Assembly (NCBI GenBank): GCA_903870245.1
Contig: CAIQCB010000028.1
Span: 113,565-177,564, forward strand
From: an uncultured Methylocystaceae bacterium
GTDB taxonomy: Bacteria > Pseudomonadota > Alphaproteobacteria > Rhizobiales > Beijerinckiaceae
Length of the DNA: 64,000 bases
Direction of reading: 5' to 3'
Below are positions 47,323 to 55,917 of the stretch, one piece after another (the first letter of the stretch is position 1; the number at the start of each line of letters is the position of its first letter). The notes under the pieces were generated by a model that was not told the DNA's origin, did not search any database, and was given only the letters and a program-made list of their open reading frames with translations. The translations under genes and the position numbers were made by a program.

Positions 47323-49014
47323 TCAAAGGACCTTGAGAATTACAGCGTGGAATATGGCGACAGCGCCAATAAACAGGAACCTGTAATTCCTGATAAAATC
47401 AGGCAGGTAGGGATAGATTTTCTTCAGGATAAAGACCAGCGCCAGCGAACTGACCAGCGCCACAGCGGCAGTAATCAAGATATTTCGAGTGCTGATATAG
47501 ATATTCACATCGAAGAAATAATTCCATGACGTATAGGCAATGATCGCCATCAACAGCAACCCGATGATCCATGTCACAGCGGGATCCAGGCTGAATCGTT
47601 TTACCTGATAGTTTCTATAGGTCGCCGGATCGCTTGTGCTGGGATCGACCATCCTCAAATTTCGATAATTATCGTTTGAAATTTTGAGAAGGTGATAAAA
47701 CGCCGCCGGGAAAAGGATTAACAGGGAAAAAATCCAGACGTTTTTCAGAATTCTGATGTAACCATTCGTTTTTGACTTCCCTCCCTCTGCAATATCCTCA
47801 AAATTTTGGGCGACATCCTGATTGCTGGTTGCCCCGCCCGCAGTCAGGCCAGCCTTCCCCTTGGCGGAGTCCTGTCGGCCGAAAGGCTTGTAAAATTTTC
47901 CGGACGAACTTTCGACCGAGGCGTTGGGGACATAAAATTTACCCGGCTGAGACGCGACCGTAGCCTTGGGCTTATCGATATATTTGATATCCGCGCTCTC
48001 GAACATCTGTTTTTTGACCTGGGCGATTATCTCTGTCGCTCTGGCCACATAGATGCCATTCATGATGGGCGTGCGCAGCTTTTCAGGATCCTGCGGATCC
48101 GCCGACGAGGAGAATAATTTTATTACATATACCGTATCATCGCCCGGCGTCGTGACAATGGCTCCCTCTCCGGGAGACATGGTCTTCAGTTTGGCTAGAA
48201 CATTTTCTTCAATTTTTTCTGAAGGCTGATAGCCATGAAAGAGATTATAAGTAATTTTCTTTCCGCTCAGAAACTCGGCGATTTTATCAAAATTGCCGGA
48301 TGAAAAAAGCAAGGACTTGAGTTGGCTGATATCGGCGCTTGAAGCCTGCTTATAACTGATCGCCGAATAATAATAAAAACGACGATCCTTGAAGTAGTCG
48401 GGATGTTCGGCGACGAAGGCGTCGACATCCTGCTGTTGAAGGGGTTTTTGATTGCGCCCAACCGAGATGAAGAAATATTCTCCAATTGCCTGACGGCGCG
48501 TGGCTGCGATTTGATCCTGAAGGAGTTGATCGTTTAATTGATTATGACTGGCGAGATATTGTTCGGCGAGTGAGACGTAAATTAAATTATCGAGAATCTC
48601 GTCGACCATTTTAGTCGTAATCGCCCCGCCCGCCGGATTGATCCCCTTCAACCTCAGCTCGCTATCGAATTCTCCTCGCGTGATATTCACGCCATTGACG
48701 GTCACGAGGATTTTCTCCGGCGCCAGGTCTGATGGGCTGACCAGAGGGTGGGTTGGTTGCTGCGCCGGGACGCTCCCGGGCGAGACGCTCGGTTCCGCCG
48801 CCGTTGAAGTAGGGGCGACTGATTGCGGGGCTGCGGCTGCGGGCGTTCGGGCTTTCGCCGCCTCGGCGGGAAGGTTTTGTGCGGGACGAATGGGGGCGAC
48901 TGCGGCGGCCGGAGGCGTTTTGGCTGGGGCGCCGATCGCAGGCAATGCAAAAGGAAGAGAAAGAGAAACTACGCCCAGAAGGACGGAAATCGCGCGGGGG
49001 AAAGCCGGGTGCAT
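47323..49014 (-). CDS. SurA/EpsD-like chaperone with C-terminal membrane domain
   Basis: 563-residue envelope protein. A signal peptide (1-28) is followed by an Ala/Pro-rich linker (29-98), then a SurA_N/EpsD-type chaperone region (about 99-345: VTVNGVNITRGEFDSELRLKG, LDNLIYVSLAEQYL, SPGEGAIVTTPGDDTVYVIKL). A spacer with two GKFY motifs (358 and 372) leads to four predicted membrane helices (about 425-443, 480-500, 510-531, 545-562). EpsD-family proteins accompany exosortases but normally lack such a membrane domain. It lies 206 bases upstream of xrtE on the same strand, so a role in presenting substrate to the sortase is inferred. Confidence 0.78.
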   Translation of the reverse strand: MHPAFPRAISVLLGVVSLSLPFALPAIGAPAKTPPAAAVAPIRPAQNLPAEAAKARTPAAAAPQSVAPTSTAAEPSVSPGSVPAQQPTHPLVSPSDLAPEKILVTVNGVNITRGEFDSELRLKGINPAGGAITTKMVDEILDNLIYVSLAEQYLASHNQLNDQLLQDQIAATRRQAIGEYFFISVGRNQKPLQQQDVDAFVAEHPDYFKDRRFYYYSAISYKQASSADISQLKSLLFSSGNFDKIAEFLSGKKITYNLFHGYQPSEKIEENVLAKLKTMSPGEGAIVTTPGDDTVYVIKLFSSSADPQDPEKLRTPIMNGIYVARATEIIAQVKKQMFESADIKYIDKPKATVASQPGKFYVPNASVESSSGKFYKPFGRQDSAKGKAGLTAGGATSNQDVAQNFEDIAEGGKSKTNGYIRILKNVWIFSLLILFPAAFYHLLKISNDNYRNLRMVDPSTSDPATYRNYQVKRFSLDPAVTWIIGLLLMAIIAYTSWNYFFDVNIYISTRNILITAAVALVSSLALVFILKKIYPYLPDFIRNYRFLFIGAVAIFHAVILKVL

Positions 49015-49040
49015 GCAGGGATCACGTTTCTCTTAATACA

Positions 49041-49078
49041 GAAAACCCCCTGCCGAGATGTAACATATCGGCAAGGGG
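49041..49078 (-). terminator. Intrinsic terminator of the LPEID-CTERM gene
   Basis: On the minus strand, CCCCTTGCCGA pairs with TCGGCAGGGGG (one mismatch, 11-base loop) and is followed by TTTTC. It separates the sortase substrate gene from the downstream chaperone gene. Confidence 0.75.
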
Positions 49079-49097
49079 CATGTTTGTAGCTCTGATC

Positions 49098-49652
49098 TCA
49101 GGCTTCGGCGCGCTTGCGGCCGAAGAGCATCAGGAAGGCGCCGGCGACAAGGAACAGGCCCTTGGGCAGAACGCCGCCATCGATCTCAGGCAGTTCGCGC
49201 GGCGTGAAGGTGGAGGCTGAGGTGCCGCCAAGATCGTCGCCATCAAAGGCCGCAATCTGCGGATTGCCGCCAGCGTATTTCAGGAACGCGGTCACCACAT
49301 TAGGCGTGATGCCCAATGACGCATCAGGCGTGAACTGCATATTGAACGCATTAATCGTATACGGCGGCGTGAACACCGTGGTCGGGGTATAGGAACCGCC
49401 AACGTTATTGATGTTGGTGATCGGCAAGCCGCCCAGCGTCCAGGTCGGCAAAGTGCCGGTGATCTGGCCCGCATTGTTGGTCGTCAAGGTGCCGACCAGC
49501 GTTCTTTGGGCAGTGGTGAGGCTGCCGCCGCCGATGGCGGAGTTAAGAACCGAGGTGAAGTCGAAAACCAGCGGGCCGGCCATGGCTGGCAGGGAGCTGG
49601 CAGTCAACAGCGCAACGGCTGCAACTGTCTTAAGAAGTTTACTCGCGTACAT
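49098..49652 (-). CDS. Secreted protein with LPEID-type exosortase sorting signal
   Basis: 184-residue predicted exosortase E substrate. A signal peptide (1-25, ending AMA) is followed by a Thr/Gly/Asn-rich beta-type mature domain. The tripartite C-terminal signal has LPEIDGG at 154-160, a short membrane segment (about 164-177) and the basic RKR at 179-181. The motif differs from the canonical VPEID by Val to Leu. GGAG precedes the start. With its own promoter and terminator it is likely expressed independently of, and more strongly than, the processing genes. Its surface function is unknown. Confidence 0.88.
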   Translation of the reverse strand: MYASKLLKTVAAVALLTASSLPAMAGPLVFDFTSVLNSAIGGGSLTTAQRTLVGTLTTNNAGQITGTLPTWTLGGLPITNINNVGGSYTPTTVFTPPYTINAFNMQFTPDASLGITPNVVTAFLKYAGGNPQIAAFDGDDLGGTSASTFTPRELPEIDGGVLPKGLFLVAGAFLMLFGRKRAEA

Positions 49653-49693
49653 AGTTTTGTCTCCATTGCTTATGACGTCACTAAGCGAGGCCA

Positions 49694-49721
49694 GTTATAT
49701 ATCACGTAATATGCTTGGCAA
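49694..49721 (-). promoter_or_regulatory. Probable promoter of the LPEID-CTERM gene
   Basis: On the minus strand TTGCCA (49716-49721) and TATAAC (49694-49699) are 16 bases apart, about 40 bases upstream of the start codon. The region between them is AT-rich. Confidence 0.5.
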
Positions 49722-49729
49722 GCGCCATC

Positions 49730-50723
49730 CATGCTTAGGCTTTGCCATAAATACCCTAAAAATGCTGGCATTTTCCGTGATCCATCGTCCCTTGCCCGGA
49801 CGCAAAACCGTCACGAAAGACAGCTTCGACTCCCGCATCGCACTCATTTAAATATCTGATTTTATTATTTTTTTGCAATGCGCTAAAATAATGGTCGATC
49901 GCCTGTCGCAATCATTATCGTTCGAGCAACAGCGATCATTATGACAGTATAAATACTGCTCGAACCACCATGTTTTGAGATTTATCAATTATGAATTATG
50001 GTTAAATTCTATGTTTAATTTTTATACTGTTGTAAATTAATCACCCATAATGGATGCCATTATTATATTTCGGGATGATTATATCGCGCGATGACTCCGC
50101 CATCATCATCTCTGGCGCCGTGCGCGGATTGAGGAGCCCATCGGGCGAGAGGTTTGGGAAACCGATGCCGGAAACCTGCTCTTTCAATCTCTTGCGCGAT
50201 GCTTGCGGTCGCATTGCTTAAGGAAAGATGCGGCAACGCCCCCTTCCCCGGGCAATCTGACGTCGAACCGCCGCTTCCTGGCCTTTCTGATAACGTCTCG
50301 CAATGCTGAAGCTGACGCTGCCAGACTAGCGGCTTGACGGAACTGGCGCCCCCCGGCCCCTCGCCCCCTCGGCCAAAACGCGATGTCTCGTTTCGGAGGT
50401 CGATCATCAATCCCGCGTTATGCAGTCCCACCGGGATCGGACGACGTTCGTCTGCGCGTTTCGTGCTCTTTCCCCGCCCTCGATACGCCAATCCGTTGAT
50501 GAGGAAAGAATTTCAAGCAGCCGCTCGCCACAGGAGGCTCGCCGCCGCCCGCTTCAGGCCTGCGCTGGCGAGGGCGATGCGGCCGAACGCCCGGCGAAGA
50601 GAACCCCATTAATCCACAAGCAATAAACTTGATTGCCTGCTTGCCTTGATTTGGCCTGGAAACAACAAATATTTCTCTCAGCAAAATCGTATTTTTCTAT
50701 AGCGCTTCGACGGTCGGGGGAAC
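49730..50723. other. One-kilobase unassigned region
   Basis: No convincing gene on either strand. 49850-50060 is strongly AT-rich and contains an inverted repeat (GTTCGAGCA at 49920-49928 with TGCTCGAAC at 49957-49965) and, nested beside it, CAGTAT-AA-ATACTG (49945-49958). 50060-50640 is GC-rich with several open frames of 60-140 codons in conflicting phases and no recognisable product. GGGGGAAC at the right end is the ribosome binding site of the next gene. Confidence 0.5.
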
Positions 50724-51215
50724 ATGAAACTACTTGTCTGCGGTAGCCGCAAAATAGGCAAAACCGACCCCTCGACGCCCATACACCTCGCCGGGGTCGA
50801 TACGCACAACGCCACCCGACAACGTAAATTTGTTTTCGACTATTTATCTCAACACCATAAACTGTCGACCGTCACCCAGGTGATCGGCGGAGATGAGGGC
50901 GGGGCGGAAAGATTGGGCCAGCATTGGGCCAAGATGAACAACATTCCTATCGTTACAATTCGACGCTTGATGTTTCAGCCGTCAATTTTCTGGACGTTCA
51001 CATCCTTTCTTACCGGAAAGAAGCGTTCCGCCGCGCGCAAAGAAAATATTGAGGATCGGAATCATCGCATGCTTGCCGAAACCGAGCCCGATCTGATCAT
51101 TGCGTTTGGAGCGGGAAAGTCTACCGAGGCGCTATTGCAAGAAGCCAGGGATCGCGGCATCGGCGTCATTGAAGTCGAGGTGCCGGTTAATGATATTCAT
51201 TCTACCCCCGATTAA
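50724..51215 (+). CDS. SLOG/DUF2493-type nucleotide-binding protein
   Basis: 163-residue single-domain protein. It opens MKLLVCGSRKIGKTD, contains VIGGDEGGAERLGQHWAKMNNIPIVTI and later AFGAGKSTEALLQEARDRGIGVIEV: the Rossmann-like pattern of the YpsA/YspA (DUF2493) branch of SLOG proteins. Members are common in mobile and defence-related loci and are thought to bind nucleotide-derived ligands. It lies alone between the exosortase island and a phage-type regulator. Confidence 0.75.
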   Translation: MKLLVCGSRKIGKTDPSTPIHLAGVDTHNATRQRKFVFDYLSQHHKLSTVTQVIGGDEGGAERLGQHWAKMNNIPIVTIRRLMFQPSIFWTFTSFLTGKKRSAARKENIEDRNHRMLAETEPDLIIAFGAGKSTEALLQEARDRGIGVIEVEVPVNDIHSTPD

Positions 51216-51571
51216 TTGGTTTTGATCCTTATACAATTGTTCCCATACATTGGCGGAAGTTTTGAGCATGGTCGTCGCAATTTTCGAGCGCAAGCGAAGC
51301 AGACGATTGCGAATATCATCAATCGACGAGCGATCTTGCGCTGTCACGCCACGCAGCGTGTGTTTCTTGTCGGGATGCGGCCAACATCGAAACAGGCGTG
51401 CAGCGTAACTACCTGAGCTGCATATGCCTCGGTGTGTTGGGCCTCGGCGGCGACTGCTGTCTGCGGTCGAAGCCAGACAGGCCTCAACACGATTTATGTT
51501 TTTCATTAATCTATAATTTCGATCATCTTGAGCGTCGATGATGCTGGCTTTTTATTGATCATGAGGCTGAT
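51216..51571. other. Intergenic region
   Basis: 356 bases between two plus-strand genes. A minus-strand frame crosses it (51132-51506) but overlaps the SLOG gene and has a cysteine/arginine-rich, non-family composition. No promoter or repeat is clear. Confidence 0.4.
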
Positions 51572-52207
51572 ATGCCCGTCATTATGGAGAAATATCAGAC
51601 TACATCGGTGTCTTTTTCCGACCGCCTCCCGTCCATGCATGATCGCCTGCGACGCGCCCGTCTGCTTTCCGGTTTCGACACGGCCCGGGCGGCGATTGAA
51701 CGTTTTGGCTGGAAAGCCTCGACCTACCGCGCGCATGAAAACGGCCAGAACAAGTTCCGATCCTCCGACGCCGGAATTTATGCGCGCGCTTTTAAAGTCA
51801 GTTCGTCCTGGCTGCTGTTTGGCGAGCAGGGGCCGGACCGACTTCCGCCCGTCGACGTCGTGGGCCCAGAATCCGCAAGGCGCGTCGATTGGCGCGATGA
51901 GGCGCCGAAGCCCGAGAGAGTCGATCATTTCGATCTGAGCCTCGACTCCGATGATCTCGACGACATCGCAAACCGCGGCGATATCCTGCGTTTCGCGCCG
52001 GTATTTGATCATCGCTCCCTGTCGGAGGGAGATATTGTCGCGATCGAGCAACGCACGCAATCGGGCGTCGACATTCTCCTGAAACGGGTGTTTTTCCGCC
52101 ATGGTAAGCCGACTTTCGCCGCGCATCCGACTGTTCAAGAGGAGCAGCTCATCAACGCCCGCATCCTCGGCAAGGCGGTCTGGCTTCTGCGCCGACTGGC
52201 GCTCTAG
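51572..52207 (+). CDS. CI/LexA-like (XRE-S24) regulator, probably non-cleaving
   Basis: 211-residue regulator. The N-terminal helix-turn-helix (about 22-85, MHDRLRRARLLSGFDTARAAIERFG...SSSWLLFGE) is of the phage-repressor type. The C-terminal part (about 140-205) has the S24 beta fold pattern (LSEGDIVAIEQRTQSGVDILLKRVFFRHGKP). The usual catalytic serine motif GDSM is replaced by DHRSLSEGD, though LLKR could supply the lysine, so self-cleavage is doubtful. It may be a domesticated prophage regulator. Confidence 0.7.
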   Translation: MPVIMEKYQTTSVSFSDRLPSMHDRLRRARLLSGFDTARAAIERFGWKASTYRAHENGQNKFRSSDAGIYARAFKVSSSWLLFGEQGPDRLPPVDVVGPESARRVDWRDEAPKPERVDHFDLSLDSDDLDDIANRGDILRFAPVFDHRSLSEGDIVAIEQRTQSGVDILLKRVFFRHGKPTFAAHPTVQEEQLINARILGKAVWLLRRLAL

Positions 52208-52404
52208 CGAATTTTCCTCTGTGATTCATCAGGCCGGCGCTCTGATCTTTTGACCTGTTGCGCTTTCTTGCGCCGGACAGGCCGCCGCTTCGGCGGAAAG
52301 CGCTCTGGAACTTCAACCTTATCCCGCACGACGACGCTCCGGGCCATGGGCTTTTGTCGCGTCCTGTCGTAGACTGAACTTTCTGTTTGCACTCCCGCGC
52401 CGAG

Positions 52405-53181
52405 ATGACTGCTGACACCGCCGAGATTGATCTGAACGCCGACCTCGGCGAAGGTTTTGGCCCGTGGCGCATGGGGGACGACACGGCGCTGTTGCGCGTC
52501 GTCACCAGCGCCAATGTCGCCTGCGGCTTCCATGCCGGCGACCCAGACATCATGACGCGCGTCTTTTCGCAGGCGCAGGAGGCTGGCGTCGCGGTCGGCG
52601 CTCACGTCGCCTTTCCGGATCTCGCAGGTTTCGGTCGGCGCGTTCTGCCCATGTCGGCGGCGGAGATCATGCGCGCCGTAGCCTATCAAATTGGCGCGGC
52701 GCAGGCGCTCGCGGCGCTTGCCGGCCATCGCCTGACCTATGTCAAAGCGCATGGCGCCCTCGCCAATCTCGCCGAACGGGACGCGGCGGTCGCGGACGCA
52801 ATCGTCGGCGCAATCCGCGCCGTCGACTCGTCGCTGGCGCTTCTTGCGATTGCGCGCTCCGAGCAAACTCGCGCCGGCGCGCGCGCCGGTCTGCGCGTCG
52901 CGCATGAGATTTTTGCCGATCGCGCCTATGCTGACGATGGACGACTGGCGCCGCGCGGAACTCCGGACGCCGTAATTCACGATGTTGACGCGGCGATTGC
53001 GCGCGTGCGGCGCATGCTTGCCGCGCAAGCGCTCATCACAATGAGTGATAAAATGCTGCCGACGTCGATCGACTCGATCTGCGTGCATGGCGATACGCCT
53101 GAGGCCGTAACGCTGGCGCAGGCGCTTCGCGCCGCGCTGATTGCGGATGGCGTCGCGCTTCGGTCGTTTGCGTCGCCCTGA
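52405..53181 (+). CDS. pxpA: 5-oxoprolinase subunit PxpA (LamB/YcsF family)
   Basis: Subunit of the ATP-dependent 5-oxoprolinase PxpABC, which opens 5-oxoproline to glutamate. 258 residues from the ATG at 52405; IDLNADLGEGFGPW, NVACGFHAGDP, GAHVAFPD and YVKAHGALAN are family motifs. The first gene of pxpABC. Confidence 0.94.
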   Translation: MTADTAEIDLNADLGEGFGPWRMGDDTALLRVVTSANVACGFHAGDPDIMTRVFSQAQEAGVAVGAHVAFPDLAGFGRRVLPMSAAEIMRAVAYQIGAAQALAALAGHRLTYVKAHGALANLAERDAAVADAIVGAIRAVDSSLALLAIARSEQTRAGARAGLRVAHEIFADRAYADDGRLAPRGTPDAVIHDVDAAIARVRRMLAAQALITMSDKMLPTSIDSICVHGDTPEAVTLAQALRAALIADGVALRSFASP

Positions 53182-53300
53182 AGCATTACTGGTCCGATTG
53201 AAATGGACCATGGTTCTGGTCATTTGTTTTGTTACGATTTCCAAAGATACGGTTTCCGCTTCCGCGGAAAGCGCTCACAGCCAGTTCAGGAATCCAGTTT

Positions 53301-54029
53301 ATGGCGCACGATCCGCCGCGCTTTTGCGATCAGGGCGAAACGGCCCTTTCGGTTGAGTTCGGAGACAGGGTCGATCCCGCAATCCATGCCCGTGTGATGG
53401 CGCTGGACTCGGCGCTGCAAATCGATCCGCCTGTGGGACTGCGCGAAACGACGCCGACCTATCGCGCCCTGTTCGTGCGCTATGAACCGCTTGAGATCGA
53501 TCGCACGTCGCTGATCGAGGAGATTTCAGCGCGTGTCGCCAACGCCCTGGCGACAGCTGGCGGCGAACGGCGGCGCTGGACAATCCCCTGCTGCTACGAT
53601 CCCGCCTGTGCGGAGGACATCGCCGAAGCTGCGCTGGCGCTTGGCCTTTCGGTTGATGCGCTGGCGCGAGGCCACGCCAGCGCCGATTATCGCGCCTACA
53701 TGTATGGTTTTTCGCCGGGCTGGTGCTACCTCGGCGGATTGCCCGACACGCTTGCCTTGCCGCGTCGTCTGACGCCCCGCGGAGCGACGCCGCCCGGAGC
53801 GATCCTGATCGGCGGCGGTCTGTCGCTGGTGGCCGCCAACCCCATGCCGACCGGCTGGTATGTCGTCGGCCGCACGCCGGAAAAATTGTTTGAGCTACAG
53901 CGTCAGCCCCATTTCCTGATCGCGCCGGGAGACGCCATTCGCTTCGAGCCTATCGACGCCGCCAGCTTTGCGGCGTTCGAGTCGCGCGCTGCGCAGGGTG
54001 AGACGCTCGCGCGCTGCGAGTCATTCTGA
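53301..54029 (+). CDS. pxpB: 5-oxoprolinase subunit PxpB
   Basis: KipI/PxpB subunit of 242 residues: TPTYRALFVRYEP, IPCCYD, YMYGFSPGWCYLGGLP and GAILIGGG. I start it at ATG 53301 with AGGA ten bases upstream. It overlaps pxpC by one base (TGATG) and follows pxpA by 119 bases. Confidence 0.93.
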   Translation: MAHDPPRFCDQGETALSVEFGDRVDPAIHARVMALDSALQIDPPVGLRETTPTYRALFVRYEPLEIDRTSLIEEISARVANALATAGGERRRWTIPCCYDPACAEDIAEAALALGLSVDALARGHASADYRAYMYGFSPGWCYLGGLPDTLALPRRLTPRGATPPGAILIGGGLSLVAANPMPTGWYVVGRTPEKLFELQRQPHFLIAPGDAIRFEPIDAASFAAFESRAAQGETLARCESF

Positions 54030-55039
54030 TGCGCGCTGAATTGCGGGTCCTGGCGGCGGGTCCGGGCGTGACGATTCAGGACGCCGGTCGCTTTGGCTAC
54101 GGGAGATTCGGCGTCACCCCGGCCGGGCCGATGGACCCCGCCGCCTTCAGGACAGCAACGGGCGCTGTCGGCGCCACGGCCGCGATCGAGGTTTCGGTAG
54201 GCGGATTGACCCTCGAAAGCGTCGACGTCCCGCTGGCCATGGCCATCGCCGGCGGCGGGTTTGATATCCGCCTCGACGGTCAAAGCCTGCCGCCCGCCTG
54301 TCTGCTGGCGCTGTCGTCTGGCGCGAGGCTGACAATTCGCGCCGGCGGTTGGGGCGCATGGTGCTATCTTGCTATTGGGGGACGCTTCGATCTGCCGCCG
54401 ACCCTCGGCTCGCTGGCGACCCATGCGCGTTCTGGGCTGGGCCCCGCGCCGCTGGCCGCCGGAGACCGCTTGTGGATCGTTGACGCGGCGCCATCGCCAG
54501 AGGCGGCTTGCGCCCTTCAAGCCCCCTGGCTCGCGCCGGACGCCGCGCCGATCCGGGTCATGCCCGGCCCCCAGGACGATTATTTCTCGCCGGAGGCGAT
54601 CGCCCTGTTTCTTGATTCCCCCTGGCGGCTCGGCGCGCGCAGCGACCGCATGGCCTATGCGCTGGAGGGTCCGGCGATCGATCATGCGCGCGGCCACGAC
54701 ATTGTTTCAGACGGAGCGGCGATGGGCGCGATCCAGATTCCGGGATCCGGCGCGCCCTTCGTGCTGATGGCCGACAGGCAACCAACGGGTGGCTATCCCA
54801 AGATCGCTACGGTGATCGGCGCCGACTTCGGCCGGCTGGCGCAAAAACGGCCGGGAGAGACAATCCATTTTCGGGCGGCGACATACGAAGCGGCGGTGTC
54901 GGCGCGCCGCGCCCTCTTCGCCGCGCTCACGCAAGGGCCGAAAAAAAACCCGCTCTTCGGCGATATGACGGCCGAAGCGCTGCTCGCCAGCAATCTGGTG
55001 GGCGGCGTGATCAGCGCGACGGACGATCCGACCCATTGA
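54029..55039 (+). CDS. pxpC: 5-oxoprolinase subunit PxpC
   Basis: KipA/PxpC subunit of 336 residues with the typical opening LRVLAAGPGVTIQDAGRFGYGRFGV and the C-terminal motif VLMADRQPTGGYPKIATVI. Translationally coupled to pxpB. Convergent with the DUF5765 gene, 15 bases apart. Confidence 0.93.
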   Translation: MRAELRVLAAGPGVTIQDAGRFGYGRFGVTPAGPMDPAAFRTATGAVGATAAIEVSVGGLTLESVDVPLAMAIAGGGFDIRLDGQSLPPACLLALSSGARLTIRAGGWGAWCYLAIGGRFDLPPTLGSLATHARSGLGPAPLAAGDRLWIVDAAPSPEAACALQAPWLAPDAAPIRVMPGPQDDYFSPEAIALFLDSPWRLGARSDRMAYALEGPAIDHARGHDIVSDGAAMGAIQIPGSGAPFVLMADRQPTGGYPKIATVIGADFGRLAQKRPGETIHFRAATYEAAVSARRALFAALTQGPKKNPLFGDMTAEALLASNLVGGVISATDDPTH

Positions 55040-55054
55040 GTTTTGCGGCGCGCC

Positions 55055-55840
55055 TTATTCGGCGGGGGCTTCAAGCGCCGCCTTCTCCAGACGACGGCGC
55101 CGGCGCCATTTCACCAGCATCATCCACCATGGATCGCTGGTGTGCAGATGATAGCGTAGCGGCGTCTTGATGATCGCCAGCACCAGACCAATGCTGAAGA
55201 GACACCACACCGCCGGCCATTCGTTAATGTTGCTGGTGGTGTAGCCGGCCAGCGTCGGTCCGGCGAGAAAAGAGAACAGGGTGAAACGCCAGCTGCCGAT
55301 CAGCGACGGCAGCACAAAGGCGGTCAGCGGATAGGTGATGAAGCCGCGTCCCAGCGTGGCGTTATCGGCCATGCTGTTGCCAATGCCGTTGGTGGGCAGC
55401 AGCCAGGCGATATGCCATTCGCCGCGCACGGTGCACAGCACATCCCCGCACAGGGGGCGACCGGCGGCGCAATGTCCCGCCCAGCTGAACGGATAGAGCT
55501 GGATCAGCATGACGATAGCGGAGACGAAGCAGAAGAAATACACCCAGGGCTGCACGATTTTCGCACTGTCTTTGGGCATGAAATAAAGCGCGACGGCGTT
55601 GATGAAGAATGGCTGGAAAGTGATGTGCAAATAACCAAACAGGGTCATCATCTGATTGAGAGGCGAGTCGCACTGGTTCAGCACCGAATAGGCGACCGCT
55701 TGCAGCGACTCCATGCTGGCGAAATACAGCAGGCACACCCACAGCGCGAGCGGCTCTGGGTCCTTTTTGAGCGCGGAGTAGGCCGCGCCGGCGATTCCGG
55801 TCGCGGCAAGGACGGTCGAAGCTTCTCCGCTCCAGCACAT
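55055..55840 (-). CDS. DUF5765 membrane protein
   Basis: Seven-helix membrane protein of 262 residues starting MCWSGEASTVLAATG, a distinctive family N-terminus. A central cysteine-rich loop (GHCAAGRPLCGDVLCTVRGEWHIAWLLP) may hold disulfides or metal. The function of the family is not known to me. AGAGG precedes the start. It follows the cupin gene by 77 bases in the gloB-cupin-DUF5765 run. Confidence 0.75.
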   Translation of the reverse strand: MCWSGEASTVLAATGIAGAAYSALKKDPEPLALWVCLLYFASMESLQAVAYSVLNQCDSPLNQMMTLFGYLHITFQPFFINAVALYFMPKDSAKIVQPWVYFFCFVSAIVMLIQLYPFSWAGHCAAGRPLCGDVLCTVRGEWHIAWLLPTNGIGNSMADNATLGRGFITYPLTAFVLPSLIGSWRFTLFSFLAGPTLAGYTTSNINEWPAVWCLFSIGLVLAIIKTPLRYHLHTSDPWWMMLVKWRRRRRLEKAALEAPAE

Positions 55841-55917
55841 CGGCGGTGGTTTCCTCTGTTTTTCTGCGGGTTCGGATACACTATTCGCCCGGCGCGGCAA
55901 AGTCTGCGCAGAGACCT

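Noticed and set aside
49710..49735. Sigma-54 promoter for the LPEID-CTERM gene
   Set aside because: TGGCGCTTGCC resembles but does not match the -24/-12 spacing; the sigma-70-type pair nearby fits better.
50063..50491. 142-codon minus-strand frame in the gap right of the exosortase island
   Set aside because: No ribosome binding site, no recognisable motif, and conflicting frames on the other strand; composition looks like noncoding GC-rich DNA.
51132..51506. 124-codon minus-strand frame between the SLOG gene and the XRE regulator
   Set aside because: It overlaps the SLOG gene by more than 80 bases and its first 50 residues are Cys/Arg/Ser noise.
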